DNA from: Ovis canadensis
Taxonomy: Eukaryota > Chordata > Mammalia > Artiodactyla > Bovidae
NCBI RefSeq assembly: GCF_042477335.2
Contig: NC_091247.1
Span: 225,146,001 to 225,210,000 of the forward strand
DNA length: 64,000 nt
Direction of reading: 5' to 3'
The notes beneath the pieces are model-generated. The model searched no databases. It had not been told where the DNA came from and saw nothing but the letters and a program-made list of their open reading frames with translations. A program made the position numbers and the translations under genes. Shown piece by piece: positions 10,497-21,699 of this stretch. Numbering within the stretch: the stretch's first letter is position 1; each line of letters begins with the position of its first letter.

Positions 10497-12556
10497 GAAG
10501 GGAAAACCACTAGACCACTCAGGTATGACCTAAATCAAATCTCTTATGATTATACAGTGGAAGTGAGAAATAGATTTAAGGGACTAGATCTGATAGATAG
10601 AGTGCCTGATGACTATGGAATGAGGTTCCTGACACTGTACAGGAGATAGGGATCAAGACCATCCCCAAGGAAAAGAAATGCCAAAAAGCAAAATGGCTCT
10701 CTGAGGAGGCCTTACAAATAGCTGTGAAAAGAAGAGAAGTGAAAAGCAAAGGAGAAAGGAAAGATATACCCATTTGAATGCAGAGTTTCAAAGAATAGCA
10801 AGGAGAGATAAGAAAGCCTTCCTCAGCGATCAATGCAAAGAAATAGAGGAAAACAACAGAATGGGAAAGACTAGAGATCTCTTCAACAAAATTAGAGATA
10901 CCAAGGGAACATTTTATGCAAAGATGGGCTCAATAAAGGACAGAACTGGTAGGGACGTAACAGAAGCAGAAGATATTAAGAGGTGGCAAGAATACACAGA
11001 AGAACTGTACAAAAAAGATCTCATGACCAAGATAATCATGATGGTTTCATCACTCACCTAGAGCCAAACATCCTGGAACGTGAAGTCAAGTGGGCCTTAA
11101 AAAGCATCACTATGAACAAAGCTAGTGGAGGTGATGGAATTCCAGTTGAGCTATTTCAAATCCGGAAAGGTGATGCTGTGAAAGTGCTGCACTCAACATG
11201 CCAGCAAATTTGGAAAACTCAGCAGTGGCCACAGGACTGGAAAAGGTCAGTTTTCATTCCAATCCCAAAGAAACGCAATGCCAAAGAATGCTCAAACTAC
11301 CGCACAATTGCTCAAAATTCTCCAAGCCAGGCTTCAGCAATACGTGAACCGTGAACTTCCAAATGTTCAAGCTGGTTTTCAAAAAGGCAGAAGAACCAGA
11401 GATCAAATTGCCAACATCCGGCGGATCATCGAAAAAGCAAGAGAGTTCCAGAAAAACATCTATTTCTGCTTTATTGACTATGCCAAAGCCTCTGACTGTG
11501 TGGATCACAATAAACTGTGGAAAATTCTGAAAGAGATGGGAATACCACACCACCTGACCTGCCTCTTGAGAAATCTGTATGCAGGTCAGGAAGCAACAGT
11601 TAGAACTGGACATGGAACAACAGACTGGTTCCAAATAGGGAAAGGAGTACATCAAGGCTGTATATTGTCACCCTGCTTATTTAATTCATATGCAGGGTAC
11701 ATCATGAGAAACGCGGGGCTGGAAGAAGCACAAGCTGGAATCAAAATTGCTGGGAGAAATATCAATAACCTCAGATATGCAGGTGATACCACCCTTATGG
11801 CAGAAAGTGAACAGGAGCTAAAGAGCCTCTTGATGAAAGTAAAAGAGGAGAGTGAAAAGTTGGCTTAAAGCTCAACATTCAGAAAATGAAGATCATGGCA
11901 TCTGGTCCCATCACTTCACGGGAAATAGACGGGGAAACAGTGTCAGACTTTATTTTTGGGGGCTCCAAAATCACTGCAAATGGTGACTGCAGCCAAGAAG
12001 TTAAAAGACGCTTACTCCTTGGAAGAAAAGTTATGACCAACCTAGATAGCATATTCAAAAGCAAAGACATTACTTTGCCAACTAAGGTCCATCTCTATGG
12101 TTTTTCCTGTGGTCATGTATGGATGTGAGAGTTGGACTGTGAAGAAGGCTGAGTGCCAAAGAATTGATGCTTTTGAACTGTGGTGTTGGAGAAGACTCTT
12201 GAGAGTCCCTTGGACTGCAAGGAGATCCAACCAGTCCATTCTGAAGGAGATCAATCCTGGGATTTCTTTGGAAGGAATGATGCTAAAGCTGAAGCTCCAC
12301 TACTTTGGCCACCTCATGTGAAGAGTTGACTCACTGGAAAAGACTCTGATGCTGGCAAGGATTGGGGGCAGGAGAAGAAGGGGATGACAGAGGATGAGAT
12401 GGCTGGATGGCATCACTGATTCGATAGACATTGAGTTTTAGTGAACTCCGGAGTTGGTGATGGACAAGGGGGCCCAGTGTGCTGCAATTCATGGAGTCGC
12501 AAAGAGTCTGACACGATTGAGCAACTGAACTGAACTGAACTGAACTGAACTTCTCT
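10497..12556 (+). mobile_element. BovB LINE, 5'-truncated, reverse transcriptase and 3' end, inactive
   Basis: About 2 kb of BovB ending in its TGAAC-repeat tail (12,529-12,556). Frames at 10,774-11,061, 10,983-11,354 and 11,278-11,868 each carry part of the reverse transcriptase region, so several frameshifts are needed to read it through. Visible RT blocks include KGVHQGC and the catalytic box, which here reads YAGD where the family has YADD. Frameshifts and the lost aspartate both mark a dead copy. Its 5' end begins inside the ORF, between endonuclease and RT regions. Confidence 0.92.
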
Positions 12557-12668
12557 GTCTTATCTAGTCTACCCTAGGAATCAGGTGTTAGAGATTTGCT
12601 GGCTTGCTTATCTTCTTTTCCCCTACCTCTTGATAAGACAATGCGATTTAATAAAAGATAACCCATAC
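12557..12668. other. Short spacer between two BovB copies
   Basis: About 110 bases of non-BovB sequence separate the two head-to-tail BovB copies. Its right end, AACCCATAC at 12,660-12,668, is the left target-site duplication of the second copy. Confidence 0.7.
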
Positions 12669-13815
12669 ATCTGCTGGATCATGGAAAAAGCAAGAGAGTT
12701 CCAGAAAAAACATCTATTTCTGCTTTATTGACTATGCCAAAGCCTTTGACTGTGTGGATCACAATAAACTGTGGAAAATTCTGAAAGAGATGGGAATACC
12801 AGACCACCTGACCTGCCTCTTGAGAAATCTGTATGCAGGTCAGGAAGCAACAGTTAGAACTAGACATGGAACAACAGACTGGTTCCAAATAGGGAAAGGA
12901 GTACATCAAGGCTGTATGTTGTCACCCTGCTTATTTAACTTCTATTCAGAGTACATCATGAGAAACGCTGGGCTGGAAGAAACACAAGCTAGAATCAAGA
13001 TTGCAGGGAGAAATATCAATAACCTCAGATATGCAGATGACACCACCCTTATGGCAGAAAGTGAAGAGGAGCTAAAAAGCTTCTTGATGAAAGTGAAAGT
13101 GGAGAGCGAAAAAGTTGGCTTAAAGCTCAACATTCATTTCAAAGACAAAGATCATGGCATCCGGTCCCATCATTTCATGGGAAATAGATGGGGAAACAGC
13201 AGAAACAGTGTCAGACTTTATTTTGGGGGCTCCAAAATCACTGAAGATGGTGACTGCAGCCATGAAGTTGAAAGATGCTTACTCCTTGGAAGAAAAGTTA
13301 TGACCAACCTAGATAGCATATTCAAAAGCAGAGACATTACTTTGCTGACTAAGATCCGTCTAGTCAAGGCTGTGGTTTTTCCTGTGGTCATGTATGGATG
13401 TGAGTTGGACTGTGAAGAAGGCTGAGTGCCGAAGAATTGATGCTTTTGAACTGTAATATTGGAGAAGACTCTTGAGAGTCCCTTGGACTGCAAGGAGATC
13501 CAACCAGTCCATTCTGAAGGAGATCAATCCTGGGATTTCTTTGGAAGGAATGATGCTAAAGCTGAAGCTCCAGTACTTTGGCCACCTCATGTGAAGAGTT
13601 GACTCATTGGAAAAGACTCTGATGCTGGCAAGGATTGGGGGCAGGAGGAGAAGGGGACGACAGAGGATGAGATGGCTGGATGGCATCACGGACTTGACGG
13701 ACGTGAGTCTGAGTGAACTCCGGAAGATGGTGATGGACAGGGAGGTCTGGCATGCTGTGATTCATGGGGTCGCAAAGAGTCGAACACAACTGAGCGACTG
13801 AACTGAACTGAACTG
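12669..13815 (+). mobile_element. BovB LINE, 5'-truncated second copy with target-site duplication
   Basis: A shorter BovB copy in the same orientation, beginning inside the RT domain. The frame 12,754-13,425 has KGVHQGC and an intact catalytic box YADD, but then breaks; the remaining tail, from about 13,400, is out of frame. It ends in TGAAC repeats. AACCCATAC occurs at 12,660-12,668 and at 13,816-13,824; the first two bases of the right copy could also belong to the tail. Compared with the copy at 10,497 it lacks the 5' half, so it is a separate insertion or a partial duplication. Confidence 0.92.
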
Positions 13816-14069
13816 AACCCATACTATCTGAATTTGTATAATAAGAACTTACTCTTCTTGTGATTAAAAAGGTAAAGCAGTTATCCATAGCAAGACTGTA
13901 TATGAGCCTAAGCTGTAATGACATTTCAAAGAAGCAAGGACAACCTAGAATGCAGTTTCCTTAACTGTAACCTTTGAAAGAAAAGAGAAGCCCAAAGTGA
14001 GAGGATCTCTGACTGTCAGGATTGTATTTCCTGGGCAACAGCAAAGATCTGTAGGTAATGCAGTCCTAG

Positions 14070-14330
14070 GCAACTCAAGCGTCTCTGGGTAATGCCTGGC
14101 TGGCAGCAAGGGTCTCTGGGTAATGCCCGGGTGGCACCAAGGGTCTCTGGGTAATGCCCGGGTGGCAGCAGGGGTCTCTGGGTAATGGCTGGGTGCCAGC
14201 AAGGGTCTCTGGGTAATACCCTGGTGGCAGCAAGGGCCTCTGGGTAATGCCTGGGTGGCAGCAAGGGTCTCTGGGTCATGTAGTCCTGGAAAATGCAAGG
14301 GTCTCTGGGTAACAGCAAGTGTCTATAGGT
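14070..14330. repeat. Minisatellite, 31-bp unit, about eight copies
   Basis: The core GTCTCTGGGTAATGCC recurs starting at 14,081, 14,112, 14,143, 14,174, 14,205, 14,236 (one substitution) and 14,267, always 31 bases apart, with a diverged copy at 14,301. Degenerate half-units flank it. The period is not a multiple of three, so the open minus frames over it are a repeat artefact. Confidence 0.93.
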
Positions 14331-14626
14331 AATGCAGTCTGTCGCTGATACTGCAATGACACAAATGCCCTGACATGGCTTTGTTTAACACCTAGAATGT
14401 GTTTCTGGTGCATTTGGCTACACCCCCTCTTCCCTGTGGAAGGACTCTATTTGGATCAGCCCCTATGTACTTCACTGCAGAGGCCCACATGGCTATCATC
14501 CTATCCCAAAATATCTGTGGCTGGGCTCCAAAACAAGAGACGCCTGTGTCTTGTGTTGTGTATAATTTTTGGTTATTAATTTGCTTTTAAAACTTCTGTA
14601 ATTCTCATTCCACCATTCCTTATAAA

Positions 14627-14867
14627 CTTTTTTATTTACTTACTGGCTGCGCTGGGCCATGACTGTTGCATACGGGCTTTCTCTAGTTGCGGCGAGAGGG
14701 GGCTACTCTAGTTGCATTTCGCCAGCTTCTCTTGCTGCAGAGCACGGTTTCTAGGGCATGAGGGCTCAGTAGTTGTGCTTGTGGGCTTAGATGCCACACA
14801 GTATGCGGAATCTTCCAGGGACCAGGGCTGGCAGATTCTTAACCACTGGACCATCAGGGAAGTCCCT
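14627..14867 (-). mobile_element. CHR-type SINE, long form
   Basis: Reverse orientation: a TTTTTTTATTTACTTACTGG tail complement, then CTAGTTGCGGCGAGAGGGG, and the head complement ACCACTGGACCATCAGGGAA. The long body is the form with the extra CAACTAGAG-type segment. Confidence 0.8.
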
Positions 14868-14954
14868 CAAGCTCCTTCAGTTAATCGCATCTTCAAGATC
14901 TCTTTTGCCATGTAAAGTAACACAACCACAGGCTCCAGATATTAGGACGCAAAC

Positions 14955-15250
14955 AACTTTGGGAGGTTTTTTTCCTACTACAATGTACTTTATAGATTTT
15001 CTTTTTTTGGACTCCTCGTAAAGTGTATTACACTCTCGTTCGCTTTTGTGTCTTGCCTCTTTCGCTCACCATTACGTTTGTAACATTCGTCCACGGTACT
15101 GTGTGTAGCATCATTCATTTTTTGTCATTGCTACATTGTAGCCCCTCAAATTCACACACCATGGTTTATTTATTCATCTTCACTGATGGCCATTTAGATC
15201 ATTCGGCTTTTGAATTTCACAAGCAATACTATTTGTACACATGTATCTTG
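14955..15250 (-). mobile_element. Old L1 3'-UTR remnant
   Basis: Resembles the complement of an old mammalian L1M 3' region: ATTACGTTTGTAACATTCGTCC, TTTTTTGTCATTGCTACATTG and GGTTTATTTATTCATCTTCAC. Highly diverged. Confidence 0.5.
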
Positions 15251-15890
15251 ACGGTCAGAATCCTTAGTCATCCTGATTCCGCCTCTTCCGTCTCCTCCCC
15301 ACTCTCAACCACCCCCAGCCTGGCTGTACTACCTCCCTGTCTTATCCCTCCTGTCATCACCAGCCGAGGGCCTCCTGACACGCTTCTCTGCTCTGGCTCC
15401 CAGCACAGGGTCTGGGGAAAACCATCTGTCCACAAAATGTTTCTTTGATGAATCTGAAAACAGAAGTGTTGGGGGCACATGAACCTTGAGACCCCCTCAG
15501 TTAGACATTCTGGGATAAAGAAAGCGGCTTCCCTTTCTCACCTGAGGCCACAGGAAGACCCTGGTGGTGACAGGACAGTGCAGTTGGACCACTGGTTGAG
15601 CTACCGAGATCTTCTTACACCTAATGGTCAGGAGCCTCCACAAGACCCTCCACGTATGGTTTGCAGACCTCCCCAGCAAACAAAGGGTTAAGGCGGACTC
15701 CAGCCTGGCAAGAGGTCGCACACTTTGACTATCACTCCAGAAGGGTGGGTGTGGAAGGAGAGTTAGCTTTACTGAGTCAAGGTCTATCGGTCTAAAAACA
15801 ACAACAACAACTGATGGTTTGGGTGAGCTCTATTTTATGACTTCTTAATTAATTAATTTTACAGTAGGTCCTTGTTGGTTATTTTAAATA
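15251..15890. other. Intergenic stretch, no feature recognised
   Basis: No gene or clear repeat, apart from a short (ACA)n at 15,796-15,812. Confidence 0.5.
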
Positions 15891-15891
15891 A

Positions 15892-16093
15892 GCAGGGATC
15901 TCCCTGGTGGATCCATGGCTGAGAATCTGCCTTCCCATGCAGGGGACACGGGTTCAGTCCTTGGATGGGGAGCTAAGATTCCACAGGGCAACTAAGCCCA
16001 TGTGCCACAACTGGAGAGAACCCCCTAAATGCTACAACTAGAGAAAGCCCACATGCCACAACAAAGACCCAAATAATAATAATAATTAATAAA
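15892..16093 (+). mobile_element. CHR-type SINE, long form
   Basis: Head GATCTCCCTGGTGGATCC, B-box region ACGGGTTCAGTCCTTGG, then GGGCAACTAAGCCC, CTACAACTAGAG and an (AAT)n tail. Confidence 0.8.
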
Positions 16094-16242
16094 TGTAGCA
16101 ACATGTCTGTTTTGTGACTTTAAGGTCTAAATGAAATGAAGTCAAACCCCCACAAAATAATAATAATAAATAAATAGAGCAAAATGTTTATTTTGTGATT
16201 TTTAAGGTCTAAATGAAATGAAGTGAAAACCCAAAACCCCTG
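16073..16242. repeat. Imperfect direct duplication, 82-base period
   Basis: An (AAT)n start, a middle like AACATGTCTGTTTTGTGA and the 19-mer GGTCTAAATGAAATGAAGT recur. The 19-mer begins at 16,124 and again at 16,206. The first copy overlaps the tail of the preceding SINE. Confidence 0.8.
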
Positions 16243-17210
16243 GGCCAAAAGACCTAAAAGGGAAGCTGTGGGTCTTTCTCAGAAGGAACTGGCTATTTAG
16301 TCCCTCAAAGAAGGGGTTTTGTTTGTGGAGGAGAAGCAGAGGCGGGCTGTTTCCTTCCATCTCATCAGTCACCTGCGGGCTCCGAGGAAACAGGTCAGGC
16401 CTGGCCCCCGGCAGAAGCGAGAGGGGAGGTGGAACAGCTGGCCCGGCAGAGGGTGCTGAGGTCACTGTGCTTCAGGCAGGACGGGGCTGGCAGGCAGCCA
16501 GCTAGGGCTGAGGACATCAGGGCACAGACAGCTCTTGTGACTGCGTGGCGTGAAGTGCCAGAGCGCATGGCCAGCCTCGGGGATGAGTCAGCTGCCCTCG
16601 GCCACCTCGCTCACCCTGAGGCTGCTTGTCCAGGGCCAGGCACCCCACCAGGACCCGGCACTCCTGTACACCAAGCCCCCCTCGCTGAGACCCCAGCACA
16701 CCAGCCCCCCAGGCTGACCAGCCTGGGCTACTGCCCATCGCTTTCAGTTGGCTCTGATACACCCCCTGTCCCCTAAGTCAGCATCTAAGTCCTGAATCCA
16801 GGCCCCAAGCAAAGAGGATCTGCTCTCTCGAAGCCTCTGGAGCTGTGTCCACTCACTCCTGCCCTCCCTGTCTGCAGGGGTTGGTGGGGCGGTGGGGGAG
16901 AGGGCAGGGGTCTGTTCTGAGGCTGAGCCCATGCAGGTCACCCTCAGTCAGGGCCCTCGTGCCTTGGCTTGCATTTGTGTACAGCGGGGACATCTCTAAC
17001 AGTGTGAAACTAAGCTGACCCACAGGGGACTGAAAATAAGATATGAGCAGCATCCCCCAGAGACTGACCCATAAAACTGGACACCAGAGGCCCCCAAACA
17101 TGGGAGCAGTCCCATAGGCACTGCACCTAAGGAGCCAAAAAGAAAAGTACAGTTCTTCAGGGGCCCTTGTTTCCTGAGGTTATGCACCATTCTTTATTCT
17201 TCCTGTATTA
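16243..17210. other. GC-richer intergenic stretch, no gene supported
   Basis: Several chance open frames on both strands (for example 16,429-16,776) give proline/alanine-rich translations with no recognisable domain. In the human arrangement the gene on this side is NFAM1; I looked for its Ig-like and ITAM segments and did not see them. Confidence 0.45.
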
Positions 17211-17329
17211 ATTCATTCAACAAACAAATCTTCAAGCTCTTTTCACGTGCCATAGCTGTTCTCGTAACCTATTACTGTGTAACTGTCCGCACCAAGACTT
17301 GGTGACAAGGGCTTTTCTGGAGACGACTC

Positions 17330-17800
17330 AAAACTAGAAGTGAAGCAAAACTGACCGATTTAACTGCATTAGAAACAAAACAAAACAAAAAGACTTCTGT
17401 GTGGCAATGAGTACATTCATAAGTCAAATGAAAGACATTTGGGGAAAACATATGCAACTCATGTCACAGAGAAAGAACTAATCTCTCTAATAGAGAAAAG
17501 ACATTTAAAAACACAGATGGCCCTGAGGTTCATAAAAAAAAAAATCAAGCCCACTTAAATCAAGAGAGAAATTCTAACTATAAGCGCCCTGCGAAACCAT
17601 TTCTCTTCTAGCAGATTGACACAAATTCAAAAGCTGGAAACTGGCCTCCTCTGCCAAGGCCACAGGGGAGCAGGCAGGCTTGTCCAGCACAGGTGCAGCG
17701 CAGCATGGGACAGTCTGGCAATGTGGAACTCTAGCAACATCATGGGAAAAGTGGGAGAGATTTGTCCACGTGTACATTAAAAAACAAAAAACCGAGGAAT
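17330..17800 (+). mobile_element. Old L1 remnant (probable)
   Basis: Phrases such as GAAAGACATTTGGGGAAAAC, AGAGAAAGAACTAATCTCTC and CCACTTAAATCAAGAGAG resemble an old mammalian L1 ORF2 3' part. Much decayed. Confidence 0.45.
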
Positions 17801-18029
17801 ACTAAGAAATTAATACAAGTTTCCTGAATTGAGTGGTAAGAGTGAGTTGGCCAAGAATGGGGTAAAAACAAGATGCCCCACTGCATACCTTCTTGCGTGT
17901 GCCTCCTTTGAACAACAGGAGTGCCTTATCACTTCAAACAAATATGCATAACTTAATGAGACAAAAAATGCACAATGTCAAATTGTATAGGACCTAGCTA
18001 AAGTCATCCTTTAGAAGTGTAAAGCTTTA

Positions 18030-18192
18030 GGGGATTTCCCTGGTGGTCCAGTGGTTAAGACACCATGCTTCCACTTTAGGGGGCACAGGTTTGATCCCTG
18101 ATCAGGGAACTAAGATTCCGAATGCCTTGAGATGCAACTCCCCACACCCACCCACACCCCTACCCCCACCCCCCCCAAAAAAAAAAACTGCT
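18030..18192 (+). mobile_element. CHR-type SINE with C-rich tail and target duplication
   Basis: Head GGATTTCCCTGGTGGTCCAG, B-box region AGGTTTGATCCC, then a CCCACACCC/CCCCC stretch and poly-A. TAAAGCTTTA occurs at 18,020-18,029 and 18,193-18,202. Confidence 0.88.
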
Positions 18193-18374
18193 TAAAGCTT
18201 TAAATTCGGTGAATAGGATACAAGGGAAAAAAATTTTTTTAAGTTAAAGCAAGTTGGAACAGAGCAAAACAGGCTTGTTAATAATGGCTGACAACATTTC
18301 ACAGTGCAACATACTTGCTATTCCCTCATGTATTTAATCATATCTAAATTATAAATCAAGGGTTCTTGTCAGGT

Positions 18375-18645
18375 TTTTGGTTTTTTAGTGGAACTCTTAA
18401 GTTTGGGTATAATTTTAATTCACAGAAAAAGCTGCAGAGATAGTACAGAATTTCTTCTATGTCCTTCACCTAGCTCCCTATGATGTAAACACCTCGAATA
18501 ACCATGATACAAAGGTAGAAATTAACATTAGGATGTTACTTGAACTAAACCCTAGATTTTAGATTTTTCCAGTTTTTTCCAAGAATGTCCCTTTCCTGTT
18601 GCAGGATCCGATCCAGGATACCACACTACATTTAGTGTCAGAGGT
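18375..18645 (-). mobile_element. Old L1 3' remnant (probable)
   Basis: CTGCAGAGATAGTACAGAAT, AACCATGATACAAAGGTAG and CCTGTTGCAGGATCCGATCC match my memory of an old mammalian L1 3' region read in antisense. Family assignment is uncertain. Confidence 0.4.
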
Positions 18646-18899
18646 TGCCTTTATTTCATAAACTTAACCGAGGGAAATTTCCCCTTGCTGAGGACTAGGA
18701 ACTCCTGGGAACATTTCTGCCTCTCACTTATTAACACCTTCCTACCTCTCTGGATGTGGACAGCATTCTGAGGAATGTAACCAAGGGAGTAAGGACACAA
18801 GACCTTAAGAATTACTCCCTGACTTCCCCGACTCTGGGCTGTTGCTTTTGTGAGTCCAGAGGGACAGGCTGGGAGGAAATGTTCTTTGTAATTCTCAGC

Positions 18900-19284
18900 C
18901 AATTCAATTGGCAGAAGTTGATTGAGCTTCTGCTGTGTCCAAGGGCTCTGGTAGGTGCTAAAGGGGCAAACAGAATTGAGTAAGACCTTTTCCTAATTTT
19001 AGAAGCTGACATCTACGGACTGGACCCAGTTGAACACAACACCATACAGGGGATGAGAGGTGGTGTACCGGCAGCAAAAACAAGAGATGGGGAGATACAT
19101 GTCTCACCTGCAAGGACTGAAGAGGGCTTCCTGGAGCAGGTGACTTTCCAACCATGCTTTGAAAGAAGGGTAGGGTTTCAATGGCAAGGCAAAAGGGAAG
19201 TGTATTCTGGACCAAACCACAAACAGAGAACCCATAGGCTGGGGTTCCTGCAGCTGGATGTGTGCCCCAAAGGGCAGGGAGACA
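18900..19284 (+). mobile_element. L2-like LINE remnant
   Basis: GATTGAGCTTCTGCTGTGTCC, CTCTGGTAGGTGCTAAAGGG and GGCTTCCTGGAGCAGGTGAC resemble the 3' part of mammalian L2. Confidence 0.5.
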
Positions 19285-19802
19285 GGGGACTTCCCTGGTG
19301 GTCCAGTGGCTAAGACTCCAGACTCCCAATTAACTCAAGGGGCCTGAATTCAATCCCTGGTCAGGGAATTAGATTCCACATGCTGCAACTAAGAGTCTGC
19401 ACGCCACAACGCAAAGATCCTGCATGCAGGACTTTCCTGGTGGTCCAGTGGTTAAGAATTGACCCTGCAATGCAGGGGACACCAGTTCGATCCCTGGTCT
19501 GGGAAGATCCTACGTGTCTCTGGGCAACAACTGAGCCTGTGTGCCACAACTGGTGAGCCTGAGCTCTGGTACCCAGGAACTGCAACTACTGAGCCCACGT
19601 TCTGCAGCTACCAAAGCCCATGAAGCTGGAGCCTGTGCTCCCCAATAAGAGAAGCCTCCACATTACAACTAGAGAGCGGTCCCCACTCTTTGCAACTAGA
19701 GCAAGCCCATGCCCAGCAACGAAGACCCAGCACAGTCAAAAAAAAAAAAAAAGATCCTGCATGCCACAATTAAGACCCAGCACAGTCAAATAAGTAAACG
19801 TT
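19285..19802 (+). mobile_element. CHR-type SINE, split by a younger SINE
   Basis: The outer element runs 19,285-19,427 and resumes at 19,766 with CACAATTAAGACCCAGCACAG and a short A-rich tail. Its head reads GGACTTCCCTGGTGGTCCAG and its B-box region CTGAATTCAATCCCTGG. A second SINE lies in between. Confidence 0.88.
19428..19750 (+). mobile_element. Young CHR-type SINE, nested, with 15-base target-site duplication
   Basis: A full-length long-form SINE: head ACTTTCCTGGTGGTCCAG, B-box region CAGTTCGATCCC, a CAACTACTGAGCCC body, a second body block and poly-A. The 15-mer AAAGATCCTGCATGC lies at 19,413-19,427 and, unchanged, at 19,751-19,765. Confidence 0.93.
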
Positions 19803-20197
19803 AGAAAGAAGAAGGGAAGACGGGCCTCAGAGACAGTCTCTAGTGCTAGGCGGGAGATCCACCTCTCTCCAGCAGGCAGTGATGCCAAAGGCCAGAACTG
19901 TGGCCATGCAGCAGGGGGAGCTGGTGGCGGCAGGATGTGTGAGTTGGAGCAGGGGGCCTAGCTGAAGGGAGTCCTTGTCTTCTTGGGGTGATGGGCACCC
20001 AGCCCAGGGGGTCACTGGAATGGGAGGGGTCAGAGGCAGGCAGTGAAAGGGTGCCGTGGATCCCGGTCAAGATGTGAATGTGAGGATGAGGAAGAGGATG
20101 GGGTGGGATGACTGAGGGGAGCCTGACGGACATAGGTGAGGCAGCGGATAAGGTCTGTGAGGGAAGGGCCGACTGGACTGAGGAGTGCAGAGGGGTG

Positions 20198-20413
20198 CAT
20201 GCATGCTCAGTCGCTTCAGTCACATCTGACTCTTCGGGACCCCATGGACTGCAGTCCACCAGGCTCCTCTGTCAATGGGATTCTCCAGGCAAGAACACTG
20301 GAGTGGGTTGCCATGCCCTCCTCCAGGGGATCTTCCCGACCCAGGGATCGAACTTGCATCTGCCTGTGTCTCCTGCATTGTGGGCCAATTCTTTACCCAC
20401 TGAGCCACCTGGA
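20198..20413 (-). mobile_element. Bov-tA-type SINE
   Basis: Reverse-oriented copy: GTCGCTTCAGTCACATCTGAC, CAGGCAAGAACACTGGAGTG, the B-box complement GGGATCGAACTTGC, and the head complement ending CCACTGAGCCACC. Confidence 0.88.
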
Positions 20414-21480
20414 CCAACAGAATTTGAGGTCAATGTGCTAGCTAGAGAAGTCCCCACTCAGAGGTCAGGCTGGAGCCTGGTGCCAGGTATAAATACGGCA
20501 TCATCCATGACAAAGAGGTGGAACCCAGGGCAGTGGAGGAAGGAGCCTCTTCACAGGGGCCATGTCCCTCCCTGTGGCTTCTATACCTCAGGGTCTATGA
20601 CCCCTGTTTAACTTGTCCAGGAGGCCACAGCATTTCTGGAACTCACGGACACCACCATGCATGTACCCACTGAGAGATGGTCTTGTCAACCCCAGCTCCC
20701 AGCTGACCCTCACCACTTAGTAAGGTCCAATCTCCTTAACTCCACACTCGGCCCCATCCTCACGTTTATGCACACTGTCCAGCCACCAACACCTTTCCCT
20801 GCACTGTGATTCGCTGCCAGTGTGTCCCCCACCAGCCCTGTCTTCAGAGCCTTGATCTCTGATCCCCTCCCCCTGACACACACCCACACCCCAGGGAGAA
20901 TTCACTGGACAGCTCTCTCTCTAGCCCTCAGCTGCCTGGATTCTGGGCTCCAGTTACGGGCTCTGCTGGGCCATGACCCCTCAGGGTCCTAGGCTTTCCA
21001 ACTAGCAAATGGTGCTAAGCAAAGAGGAAGTATTTCCCCTTATTTGTCCTAGACCTGTCACTTTCAGAGGTTCAAAAGATGCACTTTTGCACCTTTATTA
21101 TAGGATTTGGTACCTCAAATATCCCCTTCATGATTTGGAGTTCTTGATCCTCTCCAAGCTCAATGTCATTGTCTATAATCCTCCCTCACCTGGGGGTTCC
21201 TCCATGTTCCCAATTTACACATTCATTGGTTCACTGGTACAACCAATATCAAGGCTAGCTCGGGCCGGAGACCTTGAAGACCCCAGGACACCGTGAGAAC
21301 ACAATGGAGGCAGTCCCGCCTTCCAGGAGAACGTTAAACCACTAAATAAAGAGCCTCCTCACCTTTAGCCCTCCAGTGGGGGTCCGTGAGGACCCAGGGG
21401 GTGCCCCGATCGCTGGGGCAGCTTCCTGGGCCTTCTCCAGCTCCTGATCCCGCGCAGGGGTAAGGATGGCCATGGGGATT
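20414..21480. other. Intergenic stretch upstream of the SERHL2 promoter
   Basis: No gene recognised. A possible short L2-like patch near 20,780-20,900. Nothing else supported. Confidence 0.45.
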
Positions 21481-21699
21481 GAGCAAGGGTCTGGTCCCAT
21501 GGCCCCCGAGTCAGGCAGAGCCGGATCTGTTACCTAAGACACGGCCCCGGGTGCAGCCCAAGATTTTGGAGGTCGTTTGGCCAGAGCCCGCGGGCTCCCC
21601 GGCCGCTCTGCTCACAGCTGAGCGCTCAGCCCCATGTGGGCGCGTACGGGCTTCCCATTGTAAGCACGATCCGGGATCAGGTCTCCGCAAGAATCCAGC

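Noticed and set aside
14016-14318. Repetitive proline/arginine-rich minus-strand proteins
   Set aside because: They are translations of the 31-bp minisatellite in rotating frames.
14070-14330. CRISPR-like array
   Set aside because: Repeats are adjacent without unique spacers and the genome is mammalian.
16429-16776. Possible NFAM1 exon
   Set aside because: The neighbouring human gene would be NFAM1, but no Ig-like, transmembrane or ITAM motif is seen.
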